Notes: a model not told the origin generated them from the letters alone. A DNA stretch of 64,000 nucleotides from an uncultured Myxococcales bacterium (GCA_903895725.1 CAITUV010000013.1:121191-185190); one strand, 5' to 3'. Counted from the stretch's first letter, positions 26,806 through 38,706 are shown. Numbers and translations are program-made.

Positions 26806-28029
26806 TCAGGAGTCGTTCCAGATCCCCCGCATCTCCCGGTTCATCTCGCGCTCCAGCTCCTGCATCGGAGCTTCCATCTGGCGCTGGTAGCTCGACACGA
26901 TCGACGAGGCGATCCACCCGACCACCGCCACGGCCACGAGCGTGGACGCCACCACCGTCACCACCCGCCGCCGACGAGTCGCACGCTCCAGGTGCATCCG
27001 AGCCAGGTCTCCGAACGCCCTGTCCATGGTTCCAGACTGCTCCCCTGCGACCACCAGCACCCGGTCCTCGGCCCGACACAGCCAACCCAGCCCATCGGCC
27101 AGTCTCTTCCCCTCACGGACCCCGTCCGCAGTCCCGCGGACGGCCACCCGGTTCGCCTCAGAGCGGAAGACGTCCTCGGCCAGCTCAAGGGCCTGGTGGA
27201 TCGACATGCCCGTTCGGATGCACGCTCCGACGATCAGGAAGAACAGCCCGGCCCGAGAAGGAAACAGGAAACGCTCCACGTCCCCCGGCAGACGGTCCAG
27301 AAAAGGCCCCAGCACGGGCCCCGAAAACGCCACGGCCAGCCACACCGCCGCCCCGACCCCCGCCAGGGTCAGGAGGTTTCCGACTGCCGACAGAATGTAG
27401 TCGCTGGTCCCGCCCAGCACCAGCTCGGGAAGCGGCGTGATCAGGCAGGAGAGCACGAGCACCGTCAGCGGGTAGGCAAGCCCCGTCAGCAACCCCCGGA
27501 GCTGAGCGTCCTTCTCCTCTTCGATCCGGGCCAGCTCGTCCAGCATCGGCACGAGGTCGCCGGTCTGCTCCCCGGCCTCGATGAGCGCCAGCGCCAGCGG
27601 GGTCAGCAGCCGTGACTCGGCCCGCAGCGAGGCTGAAAGTCCCAGCCCCCCCTCGAGTCCCCTCCGCCCCGCGGCTGCAAGCCGCCGCACAACCCCGGTC
27701 GAGTTCGTCTCGATGGTTCCCAGCCCGTCGATGAGCGGAATGCCGGACGCAATCATCCGCGCCAACGAATGGAAGAACCTCTGCCGGGGTCTCGACAGCG
27801 GAAACATCCGCTCCGTGCAGACGGCAGCCGTCCGAACCGCCAGACCATCCACCGCCCGCAGCCGGGCCCGAAAATCCCCGGCGCCCGACGGGGGGGCCTT
27901 TACGTCCCCCGGGGCCACTGTCACCCCCGCAGGGGCCTGCTGCCGGGCCAGGAATTTGGCGATGACGATGCCGCACCGGCCGCATTCCGGCGAGTCTGGC
28001 TGGTTGTGTCCGCATCTCGGGCACCGCAT
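26806..28029 (-). CDS. GspF/PilC-like type II secretion inner-membrane protein with zinc ribbon, 407 aa
   Basis: The N-terminus carries a CPRCGHNQ...CGRCG double CxxC zinc-ribbon. It is followed by two T2SSF domains (about 75-200 and 260-385) with the family pattern of a helical cytoplasmic bundle and three hydrophobic helices. Typical T2SSF motifs are visible (EAGEQTGDL, GEQSGTMDRAF). Such proteins are the inner-membrane platform of type II secretion or type IV pili. No secretion ATPase, pseudopilin or secretin gene is adjacent, so this is an isolated copy. The zinc ribbon is not usual for GspF. A role with an unlinked pilus or secretion system is inferred. Confidence 0.85.
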   Translation of the reverse strand: MRCPRCGHNQPDSPECGRCGIVIAKFLARQQAPAGVTVAPGDVKAPPSGAGDFRARLRAVDGLAVRTAAVCTERMFPLSRPRQRFFHSLARMIASGIPLIDGLGTIETNSTGVVRRLAAAGRRGLEGGLGLSASLRAESRLLTPLALALIEAGEQTGDLVPMLDELARIEEEKDAQLRGLLTGLAYPLTVLVLSCLITPLPELVLGGTSDYILSAVGNLLTLAGVGAAVWLAVAFSGPVLGPFLDRLPGDVERFLFPSRAGLFFLIVGACIRTGMSIHQALELAEDVFRSEANRVAVRGTADGVREGKRLADGLGWLCRAEDRVLVVAGEQSGTMDRAFGDLARMHLERATRRRRVVTVVASTLVAVAVVGWIASSIVSSYQRQMEAPMQELEREMNREMRGIWNDS

Positions 28030-28104
28030 GAGGCGCAGTATACCAGCGCCCGCCCCAACCCGGTAGTCGATTCATGACGCGGCGCCGCGGACGCTCGATT
28101 CCGC

Positions 28105-28132
28105 TTGATCCCCGCAGCGGTTTGCCTATAGT
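28105..28132 (+). promoter_or_regulatory. Sigma-70-like promoter for ppdK
   Basis: TTGATC (28105-28110), a 16-bp spacer and TATAGT (28127-28132), 26 bases upstream of the ATG. A GGGAGGAG ribosome site follows at about 28147-28154. Confidence 0.6.
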
Positions 28133-28158
28133 ACGCCCGCTGAAATGGGAGGAGATAC

Positions 28159-30951
<2,793 letters not shown>

Positions 30952-31075
30952 ACCGCTGCATCCCGCTCGCCTGTCTCGTTGTCAGATCCCGGCGGCACTC
31001 GGGTTTCTTCACTCGTCCGACCTCTGATTGATACACCCGTGGCGAGGATCTTGGCGGATCGGACTCGATCCAGGC

Positions 31076-31104
31076 TTGCACTTTGGGCGTCGCTGTTCTA
31101 GCAT
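31076..31104 (+). promoter_or_regulatory. Sigma-70-like promoter for diguanylate cyclase gene
   Basis: TTGCAC (31076-31081), a 17-bp spacer and TAGCAT (31099-31104), 30 bases upstream of the ATG. The same hexamer pair occurs upstream of glpK. Confidence 0.45.
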
Positions 31105-31134
31105 GACGTCAAGGAAGCCAGGAACTGAGCGGGC

Positions 31135-32640
31135 ATGACGAACACACCACGACCGCCGCGCAACAACATCGCCGTGCTCGTGGTCTGCGCAGTGGCGCTG
31201 GGTTTTCTCGTCGCCACGACTGCAACACTCCTTGTTCCCGCCCTGAACCCGGCCCTGGTGCCGCTGTCGGTGCTGGTGCTCGGTCTCGTCACAACTGCTG
31301 CCGTCGCCATTCTCCTGAGGGTCTACTTCGGCTCAAGGATTCGCCGGCTCCACAGGACCCTCCAGCGGGTGGAGGCGGGGAACTATGTCATCCGGTGCGA
31401 GACGGGGGATGACGAGGTCGGTGCCCTGGGACAACAGCTCAACAGCCTGCTCCAGAAACTCACCGACCTGTCCGTCAACGTGATCGATACTGACCGGGAG
31501 CTTCAGTGGACCCAGAAGGAGCTTCGCCTCAAGGAGCAGCTCACGGAGAAGGGACGCCTCCTCGAAGCCACGAATCACCAGCTGGAAAGCCGCCTCAAGG
31601 AGCTCAGTCTCCTGTTTTCCACCAGCCGGACGCTCAGCTCCTCCATCGAGCTCGACAACATGCTGACCAACTTCTGCCAGGCCGGTGCCAAGGTGCTGGA
31701 GGTGGACCGATTCTGCATCCTGGTCCATGACGAGGGATCCCGCGCCCTCATTGTCAAGGCGACCACGGGCTTCCAGGATTCAGCGGGCCGGGTAGAGGGC
31801 ATGCGGTTCTACCCGGGGGAAGGGATCTCGGGCACGGTCTTCGAGAAGAAGGCCATGATGTACATCCGGGATCTCGACAACGAGCCCAGGTTTCTCCACT
31901 TTCGGGGCAAGCTGCGGCTGACCGGATCGGCCCTGGTCCTTCCGCTCATGACCGGCGAGCGCCCCGTCGGCGTGATGATGCTCAACCGCCGCCGCCGGGA
32001 CGGCTTCTCGTTCGAGGACATCGGCCTGTTCCACATCATCGCCAACCAGCTCGCCGTCGGCATCGGCAATGCGCTCCTTTATCAGAAAACGCGGGAGCTG
32101 GCCACCCACGACGAGCTGACTGGCCTGTTCAACCGGCGCATGCTGGAAACCCGGCTCGACATGGAGTGGGAGCGGGCCGATCGTTTCAACACCGTGCTGT
32201 CCTGCATCATGATCGATGTCGACCACTTCAAGCGCTTCAACGATGAGCACGGCCATCTCCTCGGCGACCAGGTGTTGCGTCACACCGCCCGTCTCGTCCA
32301 GGCGCAGCTCCGCAAGGTCGACACCGTCGCCCGATTCGGCGGCGAGGAGTTTGCCCTGCTTCTACCCCGGACCGACAAGAAGGAGGCCGTTGCCGTGGCC
32401 GAGAAACTGAGGCTGATGGTCCGGTCCACTCCGCTGCTGGCTTCGGAGCAGGAATCGCTGGGAATCACCATCAGCGCGGGCGTTGCGGCCACGACGGATC
32501 AGCCGGAGTCGGCCCACCAGCTCGTGCAGATGGCGGACCAGGCCCTTCTGCTGTCCAAGACGTCCGGCCGCGACCGGGTGTCGGCCTACGGCGCCCTTTC
32601 GGCCGGCCTGGTCCTGCCGTCCTCCGATGCCGTGAACTGA
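31135..32640 (+). CDS. Membrane GAF-GGDEF diguanylate cyclase, 501 aa
   Basis: Makes cyclic di-GMP from two GTP. Two N-terminal membrane helices (about 12-35 and 40-60) are followed by a HAMP-like linker and coiled coil (60-165). A GAF sensor domain spans about 175-320. The GGDEF domain spans 325-485, with the active-site GGEEF at residues 402-406 and an intact RxxD inhibitory site (RKVD, 393-396) five residues before it. Both activity and product inhibition are therefore expected. There is no periplasmic ligand domain of note, so GAF is the likely sensor. The ribosome site is weak. Confidence 0.95.
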   Translation: MTNTPRPPRNNIAVLVVCAVALGFLVATTATLLVPALNPALVPLSVLVLGLVTTAAVAILLRVYFGSRIRRLHRTLQRVEAGNYVIRCETGDDEVGALGQQLNSLLQKLTDLSVNVIDTDRELQWTQKELRLKEQLTEKGRLLEATNHQLESRLKELSLLFSTSRTLSSSIELDNMLTNFCQAGAKVLEVDRFCILVHDEGSRALIVKATTGFQDSAGRVEGMRFYPGEGISGTVFEKKAMMYIRDLDNEPRFLHFRGKLRLTGSALVLPLMTGERPVGVMMLNRRRRDGFSFEDIGLFHIIANQLAVGIGNALLYQKTRELATHDELTGLFNRRMLETRLDMEWERADRFNTVLSCIMIDVDHFKRFNDEHGHLLGDQVLRHTARLVQAQLRKVDTVARFGGEEFALLLPRTDKKEAVAVAEKLRLMVRSTPLLASEQESLGITISAGVAATTDQPESAHQLVQMADQALLLSKTSGRDRVSAYGALSAGLVLPSSDAVN

Positions 32641-32729
32641 GCAGGCCTCCGGCCTTCGGCTCGTTGCGCTAATGGGCTCAAACTCGAAATAAGTCGGGGT
32701 TGAGGGGAGTGGAGTCGGGAGAGAGCGCC

Positions 32730-32757
32730 GTCCGGCAGGGGCGGCCCCCTGCCGGAC
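32730..32757. terminator. Strong stem-loop between convergent dgc and HU genes
   Basis: Perfect 12-bp inverted repeat (GTCCGGCAGGGG and its complement) with a 4-base CGGC loop, extendable by one pair. There is no U-tract on either side. Placed between two convergent stops, it could serve as a bidirectional terminator or mRNA-end stabiliser. Confidence 0.6.
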
Positions 32758-32769
32758 GACGGGACTTGC

Positions 32770-33042
32770 TTAGAGCTTGTCCTTCAGGGTCGGCGCCGGC
32801 TTGAAGGCCACGGTCTTGCTGGCCTTGATGGTGATTTCCTTGCCGGTCCGCGGATTCCGCCCCTTGCGGGCCTTCCGCTTCTTCACGGAGAAGGTGCCGA
32901 ATCCCGGATAGGAGAACCGGCCTTCCTTCTTCACGGCCGCTGCGAGGGCGTCGAACACAGAATTGACCAGCTCGCCGGTCTGCTTCTTGGTCAGCCCCTC
33001 AACCGAACCCTGGATCTTCTCAATCAGTTCCGCCTTGGTCAT
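32770..33042 (-). CDS. HU-family DNA-binding protein, 90 aa
   Basis: Nucleoid-associated histone-like protein. It begins [10 protein letters not shown] and carries the family core [20 protein letters not shown] with the DNA-wrapping beta-arm, ending in a Lys-rich tail. The length is exactly that of HU/IHF proteins. Sequence features (NPRTGKEI) favour HU over IHF. The start is fixed by a GGAGGAAGAGG ribosome site and a near-consensus promoter at 33109-33137. Confidence 0.96.
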   Translation of the reverse strand: MTKAELIEKIQGSVEGLTKKQTGELVNSVFDALAAAVKKEGRFSYPGFGTFSVKKRKARKGRNPRTGKEITIKASKTVAFKPAPTLKDKL

Positions 33043-33108
33043 CCTCTTCCTCCACTCGTAGGTGTGAGTTCCGTGGCTTTGGGAGCCCCTCTCCCGCAAC
33101 CAGCCCTC

Positions 33109-33137
33109 ACGATATGAAGCCGGTTTTTGAGTGTCAA
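33109..33137 (-). promoter_or_regulatory. Near-consensus sigma-70 promoter for HU gene
   Basis: Minus-strand TTGACA (33137-33132), a 17-bp spacer and TATCGT (33114-33109), 67 bases upstream of the ATG. An A/T-rich stretch lies just upstream and could act as an UP element. Confidence 0.7.
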
Positions 33138-33247
33138 GGGAAAAAAAACGCAGGGCAGCAAGAAAAATCAACGGGTTGCGACTTCCCCCCCCTCTTTCCC
33201 CCTTGTTCCAGGCGGAAATGGACGATGTGACCCCCTTCAACCCGGCA

Positions 33248-33284
33248 GTTTTCAAGGGCGTCAGCGATCGCCAGGCTTGAAAAC
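33248..33284. terminator. Stem-loop downstream of trmL
   Basis: Perfect 9-bp arms (GTTTTCAAG and CTTGAAAAC) enclose a further 4-bp GGCG/CGCC stem with a 3-base bulge. It lies 38 bases after the trmL stop on the minus strand and upstream of the HU promoter. No U-tract. It is a likely transcription terminator or regulatory hairpin. Confidence 0.5.
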
Positions 33285-33322
33285 CACCCGACCGGGGTCC
33301 GGAACGGAAAAAACGGCGAGGT

Positions 33323-33781
33323 CTAGAAAATACCGGGGAAGCCGAGCTTCTCCAGCGCATGGTAGACGACCACGTGCACCGCAGCGGACAGGTTCAGGCT
33401 CCGGATGGAGCTCTTGACCGGGATGCGGAGGCAGCGCTCCCGGAAGCGTTCGAGGACCCAGTCGGGAAGCCCGACGCTCTCCGGTCCGAACACCAGCACT
33501 TCGTCGCCGGTCCACTCGACCTGGTTGTAGCATCGGTCCGCCTTCTTGCTGAGGAAGTAGACCGGCCGTGCGCCGAATCGGGACAGGAGCGAGTCGAGGT
33601 CCTTGTGGACCCCAAGGCACACGTCCCCCCAGTAGTCCAGCCCGGCCCGCTTGAGATAGCGGTCCTCCAGCGAGAACCCGAGCGGACCGACGAGATGGAG
33701 ACCGACCCCCGTCCCGGCACACATGCGCGCCACTGACCCCGTATTCTGAGGAATCTCCGGCGCAAACAGGACGACATCCAT
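33323..33781 (-). CDS. trmL: tRNA (cytidine/uridine-34 2'-O)-methyltransferase TrmL, 152 aa
   Basis: SPOUT-class methyltransferase that 2'-O-methylates the wobble base of tRNA-Leu isoacceptors. It has the typical start FAPEIPQNTGSVARMC, then VFGPESVGLPDW and the knot-forming SIRSLNLSAAVHVVVYHAL. The length fits (about 150-160). I prefer the ATG at 33781 over an ATG 42 bases upstream, because GGAGCCGGA precedes it at proper spacing and the protein then starts as the family does. Confidence 0.93.
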   Translation of the reverse strand: MDVVLFAPEIPQNTGSVARMCAGTGVGLHLVGPLGFSLEDRYLKRAGLDYWGDVCLGVHKDLDSLLSRFGARPVYFLSKKADRCYNQVEWTGDEVLVFGPESVGLPDWVLERFRERCLRIPVKSSIRSLNLSAAVHVVVYHALEKLGFPGIF

Positions 33782-33876
33782 TCCGGCTCCTATCGCTCCT
33801 GCCACAGTCTTGTCATCCAGCAATCCTGCCGACTCTCGGCCGTTTCAGGGCCAGCGAACCCCTGCCTTCTAACCGG

Positions 33877-33904
33877 CGACCATCGACCATCGACCATCGA
33901 CCAT
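33877..33904 (+). repeat. Heptanucleotide array (CGACCAT) x4
   Basis: Four perfect tandem copies in the 150-bp gap between the convergent ends or starts of neighbouring genes. No coding function. One of several short intergenic arrays in this genome. Confidence 0.85.
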
Positions 33905-33935
33905 TCCGGATGGCCGACAGTTGTGAAGAGCCGGT

Positions 33936-34664
33936 CTAGAATCTCCACCAGACGTCGACCCACGGGTACACGTACAACGGCTTATCCAGAACCTCCGGGA
34001 ACTGCTCCGGCCCGAACCGCCCGAAACAGGCCCCGAATCCCAGCCTGGCGCGGCCGAGCTGCCGAGCGAAGATCAGGCTGCCCGTCGGGACCTCCAGATC
34101 CTCGCCGGCAAGGACTTTGCCCCGGACCTCGGCCAGGAGCAGGTTGACTTCCTTGAAGAGGAAATGCGCCCCCAGCCGCCAGTACAGGCCCGTGAACCGG
34201 TCTTCCCGATCCTCGCGGCCGAACTCACCGAGGTATCCACCGGCCACGTTGAGCTGGATCGTGTCTGTGAAGAGCTGAGAGTACACGAGCCCCATCTGCG
34301 CATAGCCCGGAGCGCTGGTCTTGGAGTCCTCTCCTGCGGAGCTGCCCTCCTGCGTGACCAGGTAGAGCCAGCTCTGCTGGTAGCCTCCCTCGAGCGACAG
34401 TCCAGCCTTCCCCTCGAGGATCGCCAGCCTGGCCCAGATGGACGGCGTCAGGAGGAGCAGGAGCGCCGGATGAGTGAACACGGTGACCCGCTCGTGTACC
34501 CCGTAGCCCAGCGGGCTCAGGATGCCCACCATCGTCTCCCCTTTCTCCAGCACCCGGGCGCTGCCGTGCACGACTTCCTTTGCCGATTCCCAGGCCTGGG
34601 CCAACCCCGGCGCACAGCATAGGACCACCACCAGGATGACCGACGGCCAGACCCTTGCGTTCAT
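33936..34664 (-). CDS. Exported beta-rich protein, probable outer-membrane barrel, 242 aa
   Basis: A signal peptide (ending LAQA, about residue 23) is followed by alternating hydrophobic/aromatic strands separated by Gly and charged turns, ending YVYPWVDVWWRF. A C-terminal aromatic residue is typical of outer-membrane beta-barrels. A TTG at 34697 would extend it by 11 residues and overlap the upstream stop. I chose the ATG because the signal peptide is then of normal length. It lies 29 bases after the DUF3467-like gene, so the two are probably co-transcribed. Function unknown. Confidence 0.75.
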   Translation of the reverse strand: MNARVWPSVILVVVLCCAPGLAQAWESAKEVVHGSARVLEKGETMVGILSPLGYGVHERVTVFTHPALLLLLTPSIWARLAILEGKAGLSLEGGYQQSWLYLVTQEGSSAGEDSKTSAPGYAQMGLVYSQLFTDTIQLNVAGGYLGEFGREDREDRFTGLYWRLGAHFLFKEVNLLLAEVRGKVLAGEDLEVPTGSLIFARQLGRARLGFGACFGRFGPEQFPEVLDKPLYVYPWVDVWWRF

Positions 34665-34693
34665 GCCTGCGCCCGACCGGTTCGGCGTGCGTT

Positions 34694-35002
34694 TCAATGG
34701 ACGACCGGGTCGGTCGGCTTCCCGGCCGGCAGCTTGATCGGACCGAACCGCTCCTCGTAGCGTCCGAGATTCTCGGTGAGGGCCATGAGGAACCGCTTGG
34801 CGTGGATCGGGGCCAGGATCACCCGGGCCTGCACCTTGCCTCTCGGCTGCTGCGGCTGCATGTACGCGAAGTCGAAAACGAACTCGGCCGGATTGTGGTT
34901 GACCAGGGCGAAGTTGACGTACTTCCCCTGCGCCATCTCCTCGTCGAGCTGGAGCTGGAAGTTCGGCTGCCGGGGTCCTGGCTTCTTTTCTTCGTCCGAC
35001 AT
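34694..35002 (-). CDS. DUF3467-like small protein, 102 aa
   Basis: Small acidic soluble protein containing the family pattern YVNFALVNHNPAEFVFDFA followed by ARVILAPIHAKRFLMAL, as in DUF3467 proteins. Their function is not known, though some occur with actin-like or chaperone genes. It starts with ATG after AGGGAGGC. It is divergent from glpK and upstream of the barrel protein. Confidence 0.85.
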   Translation of the reverse strand: MSDEEKKPGPRQPNFQLQLDEEMAQGKYVNFALVNHNPAEFVFDFAYMQPQQPRGKVQARVILAPIHAKRFLMALTENLGRYEERFGPIKLPAGKPTDPVVH

Positions 35003-35029
35003 GGGGCTCGAGCCTCCCTCTGGAACGTG

Positions 35030-35057
35030 TTGCACAAATCCCGGCTTAATGTAGCAT
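35030..35057 (+). promoter_or_regulatory. Sigma-70-like promoter for glpK
   Basis: TTGCAC (35030-35035), a 16-bp spacer and TAGCAT (35052-35057), 35 bases upstream of the glpK ATG. Confidence 0.5.
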
Positions 35058-35092
35058 CGGACATCGGCTCTGACAAAGAAGGAGGCGCACGC

Positions 35093-36571
35093 ATGTCCGA
35101 ATACATCATGGCGATCGACCAGGGGACGACCGGAACCACGGTGCTCCTGGTGGACCGCTTCGGGAAAGTGGCGGCAAAGGGATACCGTGAGTTCCCCCAG
35201 ATCTTTCCCCAGGCCGGCTGGGTCGAGCACGACCCGGAGCGCATCTGGGAGAGCACCATCGAGTCGATCCGCAGTGCGCTCCAGTCCGGGGAGATCTCCC
35301 CGTCGAGCATCGCAGCCATTGGCATCACCAACCAGCGGGAGACGACGGTGGTGTGGGACCGCATCACCGGGCAGCCGATCCAGAACGCCATCGTCTGGCA
35401 GTGCCGTCGGACCGCGGACATGTGCCGGGAGCTGAAGCAGGCCGGCCTCGAGCCGCTCTACCGCCTCAAGACCGGCCTGGTCCTCGACCCCTATTTCTCG
35501 GGCACCAAGCTCGCCTGGATCCTGCGCAACAACCCCGAGGCCGCCCGGCTGGCCCGGGAGGGGCGCCTGGCATTCGGAACCGTGGACAGCTTTCTTGTCT
35601 GGCGGTTGACGGGCGGGGCCGCTCACGTGACCGATGTCTCCAACGCATCCCGCACCCTGCTGCTCGACCTCGAATCGCTCCTCTTCGACGACGAGCTGCT
35701 TGGCCCCCTCGGCATCCCGAGGTCGGTGCTCCCCGAGCTGTGCGGCAACTCCACCGTCGTTGGGCGGACCCGTGGAGTCCCCAACCTGGTCGACGGCATT
35801 CCCATTTCGGGAATGGCGGGTGACCAGCAGTCCGCCCTGTTCGGCCAGGCCTGCTTTGGCACGGGCGACGGAAAGTGCACCTTCGGCACCGGTGCGTTCA
35901 TGCTGGTCAACATCGGCGAGCGTCCGCTGCCTTCGACTCACGGGTTGCTCACCACGGTCGCCTGGACTCATGCCGGCCAGACGCGCTATGCGTTCGAGGG
36001 GAGCGCGTTCATCGCCGGAGCCGCGGTGCAGTGGCTGCGCGACGGTCTGCAGATCATACGGGCCGCCTGGGAAATCGAGGAGCTCGCCGCATCGGTACCC
36101 GACTCGGGTGGCGTGGTCTTCGTGCCGGCGCTGACTGGCCTTGGCGCCCCCCACTGGCGGCCCGATGCCCGGGGAGCGCTTCTCGGCATCACCCGCGGTA
36201 CCCAGCGAGGACACATCGCCCGGGCCGCGCTCGAGGGCATCGCTCTCCAGAACCGGGACATCATGAGGGCCATGGCCGATGACCTCGGCAAGCACCTGGC
36301 CTCGCTTCGCGTCGACGGCGGGGCCGCGGCCAACAACCTCCTCATGCAGCTCCAGGCGGACCTCCTGGGAACCAAGGTGCTTCGTCCTTCCCAGGTCGAG
36401 ACCACTGGGCTCGGAGCCGCATTCCTGGCGGGTCTGGGCATCGGATTCTGGGGTTCGCTGGATGAAGTCAGGGCCGTCTGGCAGCTCGACCGGGAGTTCT
36501 CCCCCTCCATGGACCCCGGCGTGGCCTCCAGACTCATCGAATCCTGGAATGCCGCAGTGCCCCGAGCTTGA
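35093..36571 (+). CDS. glpK: Glycerol kinase, 492 aa
   Basis: FGGY-family kinase converting glycerol and ATP to glycerol 3-phosphate. It has the N-terminal phosphate-1 loop DQGTTGTT, ITNQRETTVVW, the SGMAGDQQSALFGQ segment, the FGTGAFMLVN adenosine region, and RVDGGAAANNLLMQLQADLLG near the C-terminus. The length is standard (about 495-500). The start follows an AAGGAGG site. There is no glpF or glpD next to it. Confidence 0.97.
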   Translation: MSEYIMAIDQGTTGTTVLLVDRFGKVAAKGYREFPQIFPQAGWVEHDPERIWESTIESIRSALQSGEISPSSIAAIGITNQRETTVVWDRITGQPIQNAIVWQCRRTADMCRELKQAGLEPLYRLKTGLVLDPYFSGTKLAWILRNNPEAARLAREGRLAFGTVDSFLVWRLTGGAAHVTDVSNASRTLLLDLESLLFDDELLGPLGIPRSVLPELCGNSTVVGRTRGVPNLVDGIPISGMAGDQQSALFGQACFGTGDGKCTFGTGAFMLVNIGERPLPSTHGLLTTVAWTHAGQTRYAFEGSAFIAGAAVQWLRDGLQIIRAAWEIEELAASVPDSGGVVFVPALTGLGAPHWRPDARGALLGITRGTQRGHIARAALEGIALQNRDIMRAMADDLGKHLASLRVDGGAAANNLLMQLQADLLGTKVLRPSQVETTGLGAAFLAGLGIGFWGSLDEVRAVWQLDREFSPSMDPGVASRLIESWNAAVPRA

Positions 36572-36653
36572 GCCGCTTCCCGCACTCTTCCCGAAGAATC
36601 TGTGAAGAACCCGGAAGCCTCCGCCGTCTCCAGGGCCCCGATATCGATGCCGC

Positions 36654-36681
36654 TTTACACGGCTTGATGCTCTGGTAACAT
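36654..36681 (+). promoter_or_regulatory. Sigma-70-like promoter for Cys-rich lipoprotein
   Basis: TTTACA (36654-36659), a 16-bp spacer and TAACAT (36676-36681), 18 bases before the ATG. An AGGAGGA ribosome site lies between. Confidence 0.5.
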
Positions 36682-36699
36682 GCAACGAGGAGGACGGAG

Positions 36700-37749
36700 A
36701 TGAACACCATGAAACACCTGATGCTGGCGGGATTGCTCCTGGTGGCGGCCACGGGTTGCGTGGTGGTGGATAACCCCGGATACTCGACCACGGTCGGTTG
36801 CTGGGACGACTGGGATTGCCCCTACGGCTCCTATTGCGGCTACGACGGCTGGTGCTACTACGATGACGGCTGCTACAGCGACGCCGATTGCGCAAACGGT
36901 TACTACTGCGCCGCAGATGGCTCTTGCGTCCAGGTCGTCGGCTGCCAGTTCGACTATGACTGCCAGCAGGTCCTCGGCGCCGGGTTCGTCTGCGACGCCG
37001 GCGAATGCCTGAAGTGGGAAGGCTGCATGTCCGACTGGGACTGCCCGGCCGGATACTACTGCGACGTCAGTGGAACCTGCTTCGAGCAGATCGCACCCGC
37101 CGGCTGCTATGACGATACCGATTGCATTCTGGGGGAGGGGTGCTACTCGGACGGCGACTGCCAGGGGGACAACTCCTTCTGTCAGGCAAACGGCCTGTGC
37201 TCCAACTCCCAGGCGTTCTTCTGCGGAACCGACCGGGAGTGCCACTATGCCGGCCAGTGCTTCACCGACTTCGACTGCGGTCCCGGGTACTCGTGCTCCG
37301 CTGCCGGCTTCTGCAGGGAAGTGACCTGCTACGACGTCCCCTGCCCGTCCGGCTACGTCTGCGCTGCCGACGGCAACTGCTACGCTGCGCTCGACCGCTG
37401 CTACTCGGACTTCGACTGTGCCGACGGGTACTTCTGCGCCCAGGACGGAGACTGCTACCAGGTCGTCGACTGCCTGGCCGACAACGACTGCGAGCCCGGG
37501 TACTACTGCACCATGGACAACCTCTGCGCCTTCTCTGGCTGCACGTCGAACCTGGATTGCCCGGAGGGGTTCTACTGCGGCCCGGACGCCGTCTGCTGGC
37601 CTGAGGACCTCTGCTACGACGACTATGACTGCGCCTCGTACCAGGCCTGCATCAACGGATCGTGCCTCGACGTGTACACCTGCCTGGACGACAACGACTG
37701 TCCGTGGGGGGCGGTCTGCGACCCCGCCGGCTACTGCGTCGTGTACTAG
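36700..37749 (+). CDS. Cys/Tyr-rich repeat lipoprotein, 349 aa
   Basis: The lipobox VAATGC (Cys20) is followed by about 14 tandem modules of roughly 22-25 residues with the pattern DxDCxxGYYCxxDGxC. They are extremely rich in Cys, Asp, Tyr and Gly. These should form small disulfide knots on a rod-like surface protein. Acidic loops may bind calcium. No catalytic residues. It ends by overlapping the convergent amidotransferase gene by four bases. Confidence 0.88.
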   Translation: MNTMKHLMLAGLLLVAATGCVVVDNPGYSTTVGCWDDWDCPYGSYCGYDGWCYYDDGCYSDADCANGYYCAADGSCVQVVGCQFDYDCQQVLGAGFVCDAGECLKWEGCMSDWDCPAGYYCDVSGTCFEQIAPAGCYDDTDCILGEGCYSDGDCQGDNSFCQANGLCSNSQAFFCGTDRECHYAGQCFTDFDCGPGYSCSAAGFCREVTCYDVPCPSGYVCAADGNCYAALDRCYSDFDCADGYFCAQDGDCYQVVDCLADNDCEPGYYCTMDNLCAFSGCTSNLDCPEGFYCGPDAVCWPEDLCYDDYDCASYQACINGSCLDVYTCLDDNDCPWGAVCDPAGYCVVY

Positions 37750-38477
37750 GAGTCCTTTCCTCTCTGCCTCGCCTCCCCCGACACCCCCAGAAACGCTCGA
37801 ACCAGGAGGGAAGTGACCCCGCTGTCCCGATGCTCCGACTGGAGCTTCGAACGAACCAGGTCGGCCTTGTCCAGCATCATCTCCTGCAAGGCGGCAAGCA
37901 GGACCTCTCCATCCTCGATGTCGATCTCGGGGTGGTGCTGGATTCCCCACACCGGCCCCCGGGTCCAGCGGACTGCGGCGCATCGGCACTCCGCCGAAGA
38001 GGCGAGGACCTGCCAGTCCGGCGGGAGCGAGTGGACTTCATCGAAGTGGGACGAGAACACGAGCCACGGTTTCGGCAGCACCGAGAACACCGGATCAGTC
38101 GCCGCCTCGGGAGTCGAATGCACTTCCAGCCACCCGAACTCGGGCGTCGCCGAAGCCCGGACGTGCTGCTTGCCCGCCAACGCCCGCAGGGCGAGCTGAT
38201 GGCCGAAACAGCTACCCAGGATCGGAATCCTCCGCTCGGCAAGCTGCCGCACCACGTCGCACTCCCCAAGGATCCAGGGATGGTCCTGGTTGATCGAGGC
38301 TTCGCTGCCGGTCAGGATGGCATGAGTGAAGCCGCCCAGCGAGGACGGGAACTCCCCCTCGGAAACCCGGAATGCCTCCACCGCACCATCGATGTGGCGT
38401 GCCCAGTGGCGGACGGGCTGGTAGATGTTGCGGTGGATCGCTGCATCGAGAATCAGAACTCGAACTTCCCTGCTCAC
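37746..38477 (-). CDS. Class I glutamine amidotransferase-like protein, 243 aa
   Basis: GATase1 domain with nucleophile Cys90 in LGSCFGHQ and catalytic His182-Pro-Glu184 in GIQHHPEI. It resembles stand-alone GMP-synthase-like amidotransferases or gamma-glutamyl hydrolases acting on small molecules. The synthetase partner is not in the window. The GTG at 38477 was chosen because GGGAGGTTGAC precedes it closely. An ATG 48 bases upstream has no such site and would add a non-conserved Gly/Arg-rich extension. Confidence 0.88.
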   Translation of the reverse strand: MSREVRVLILDAAIHRNIYQPVRHWARHIDGAVEAFRVSEGEFPSSLGGFTHAILTGSEASINQDHPWILGECDVVRQLAERRIPILGSCFGHQLALRALAGKQHVRASATPEFGWLEVHSTPEAATDPVFSVLPKPWLVFSSHFDEVHSLPPDWQVLASSAECRCAAVRWTRGPVWGIQHHPEIDIEDGEVLLAALQEMMLDKADLVRSKLQSEHRDSGVTSLLVRAFLGVSGEARQRGKDS

Positions 38478-38706
38478 GTCAACCTCCCTGCCGGCCCCGG
38501 GCAGGCCATGCCGGGGTCCGTGCACGGGGATTTCCTACCACGCCGATTGCCGGAAGACCAGCACCTGCACGAGTCCGGCCGAACTGAGCTCTGCGTGTGT
38601 CCCGCTTCCGTCAATCCACCGATTATGGTAGATTCCAGCGCGTGAAGCGGGCCGAGTCGGTCGGGTCGTGACATTGAGATTGCCCGGGTGCTGTTGGAGG
38701 GCTCAG

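Noticed and set aside
33877..33904. parS or other origin-type iterons
   Set aside because: Only four 7-bp copies, not palindromic, and no replication gene or DnaA-box cluster nearby.
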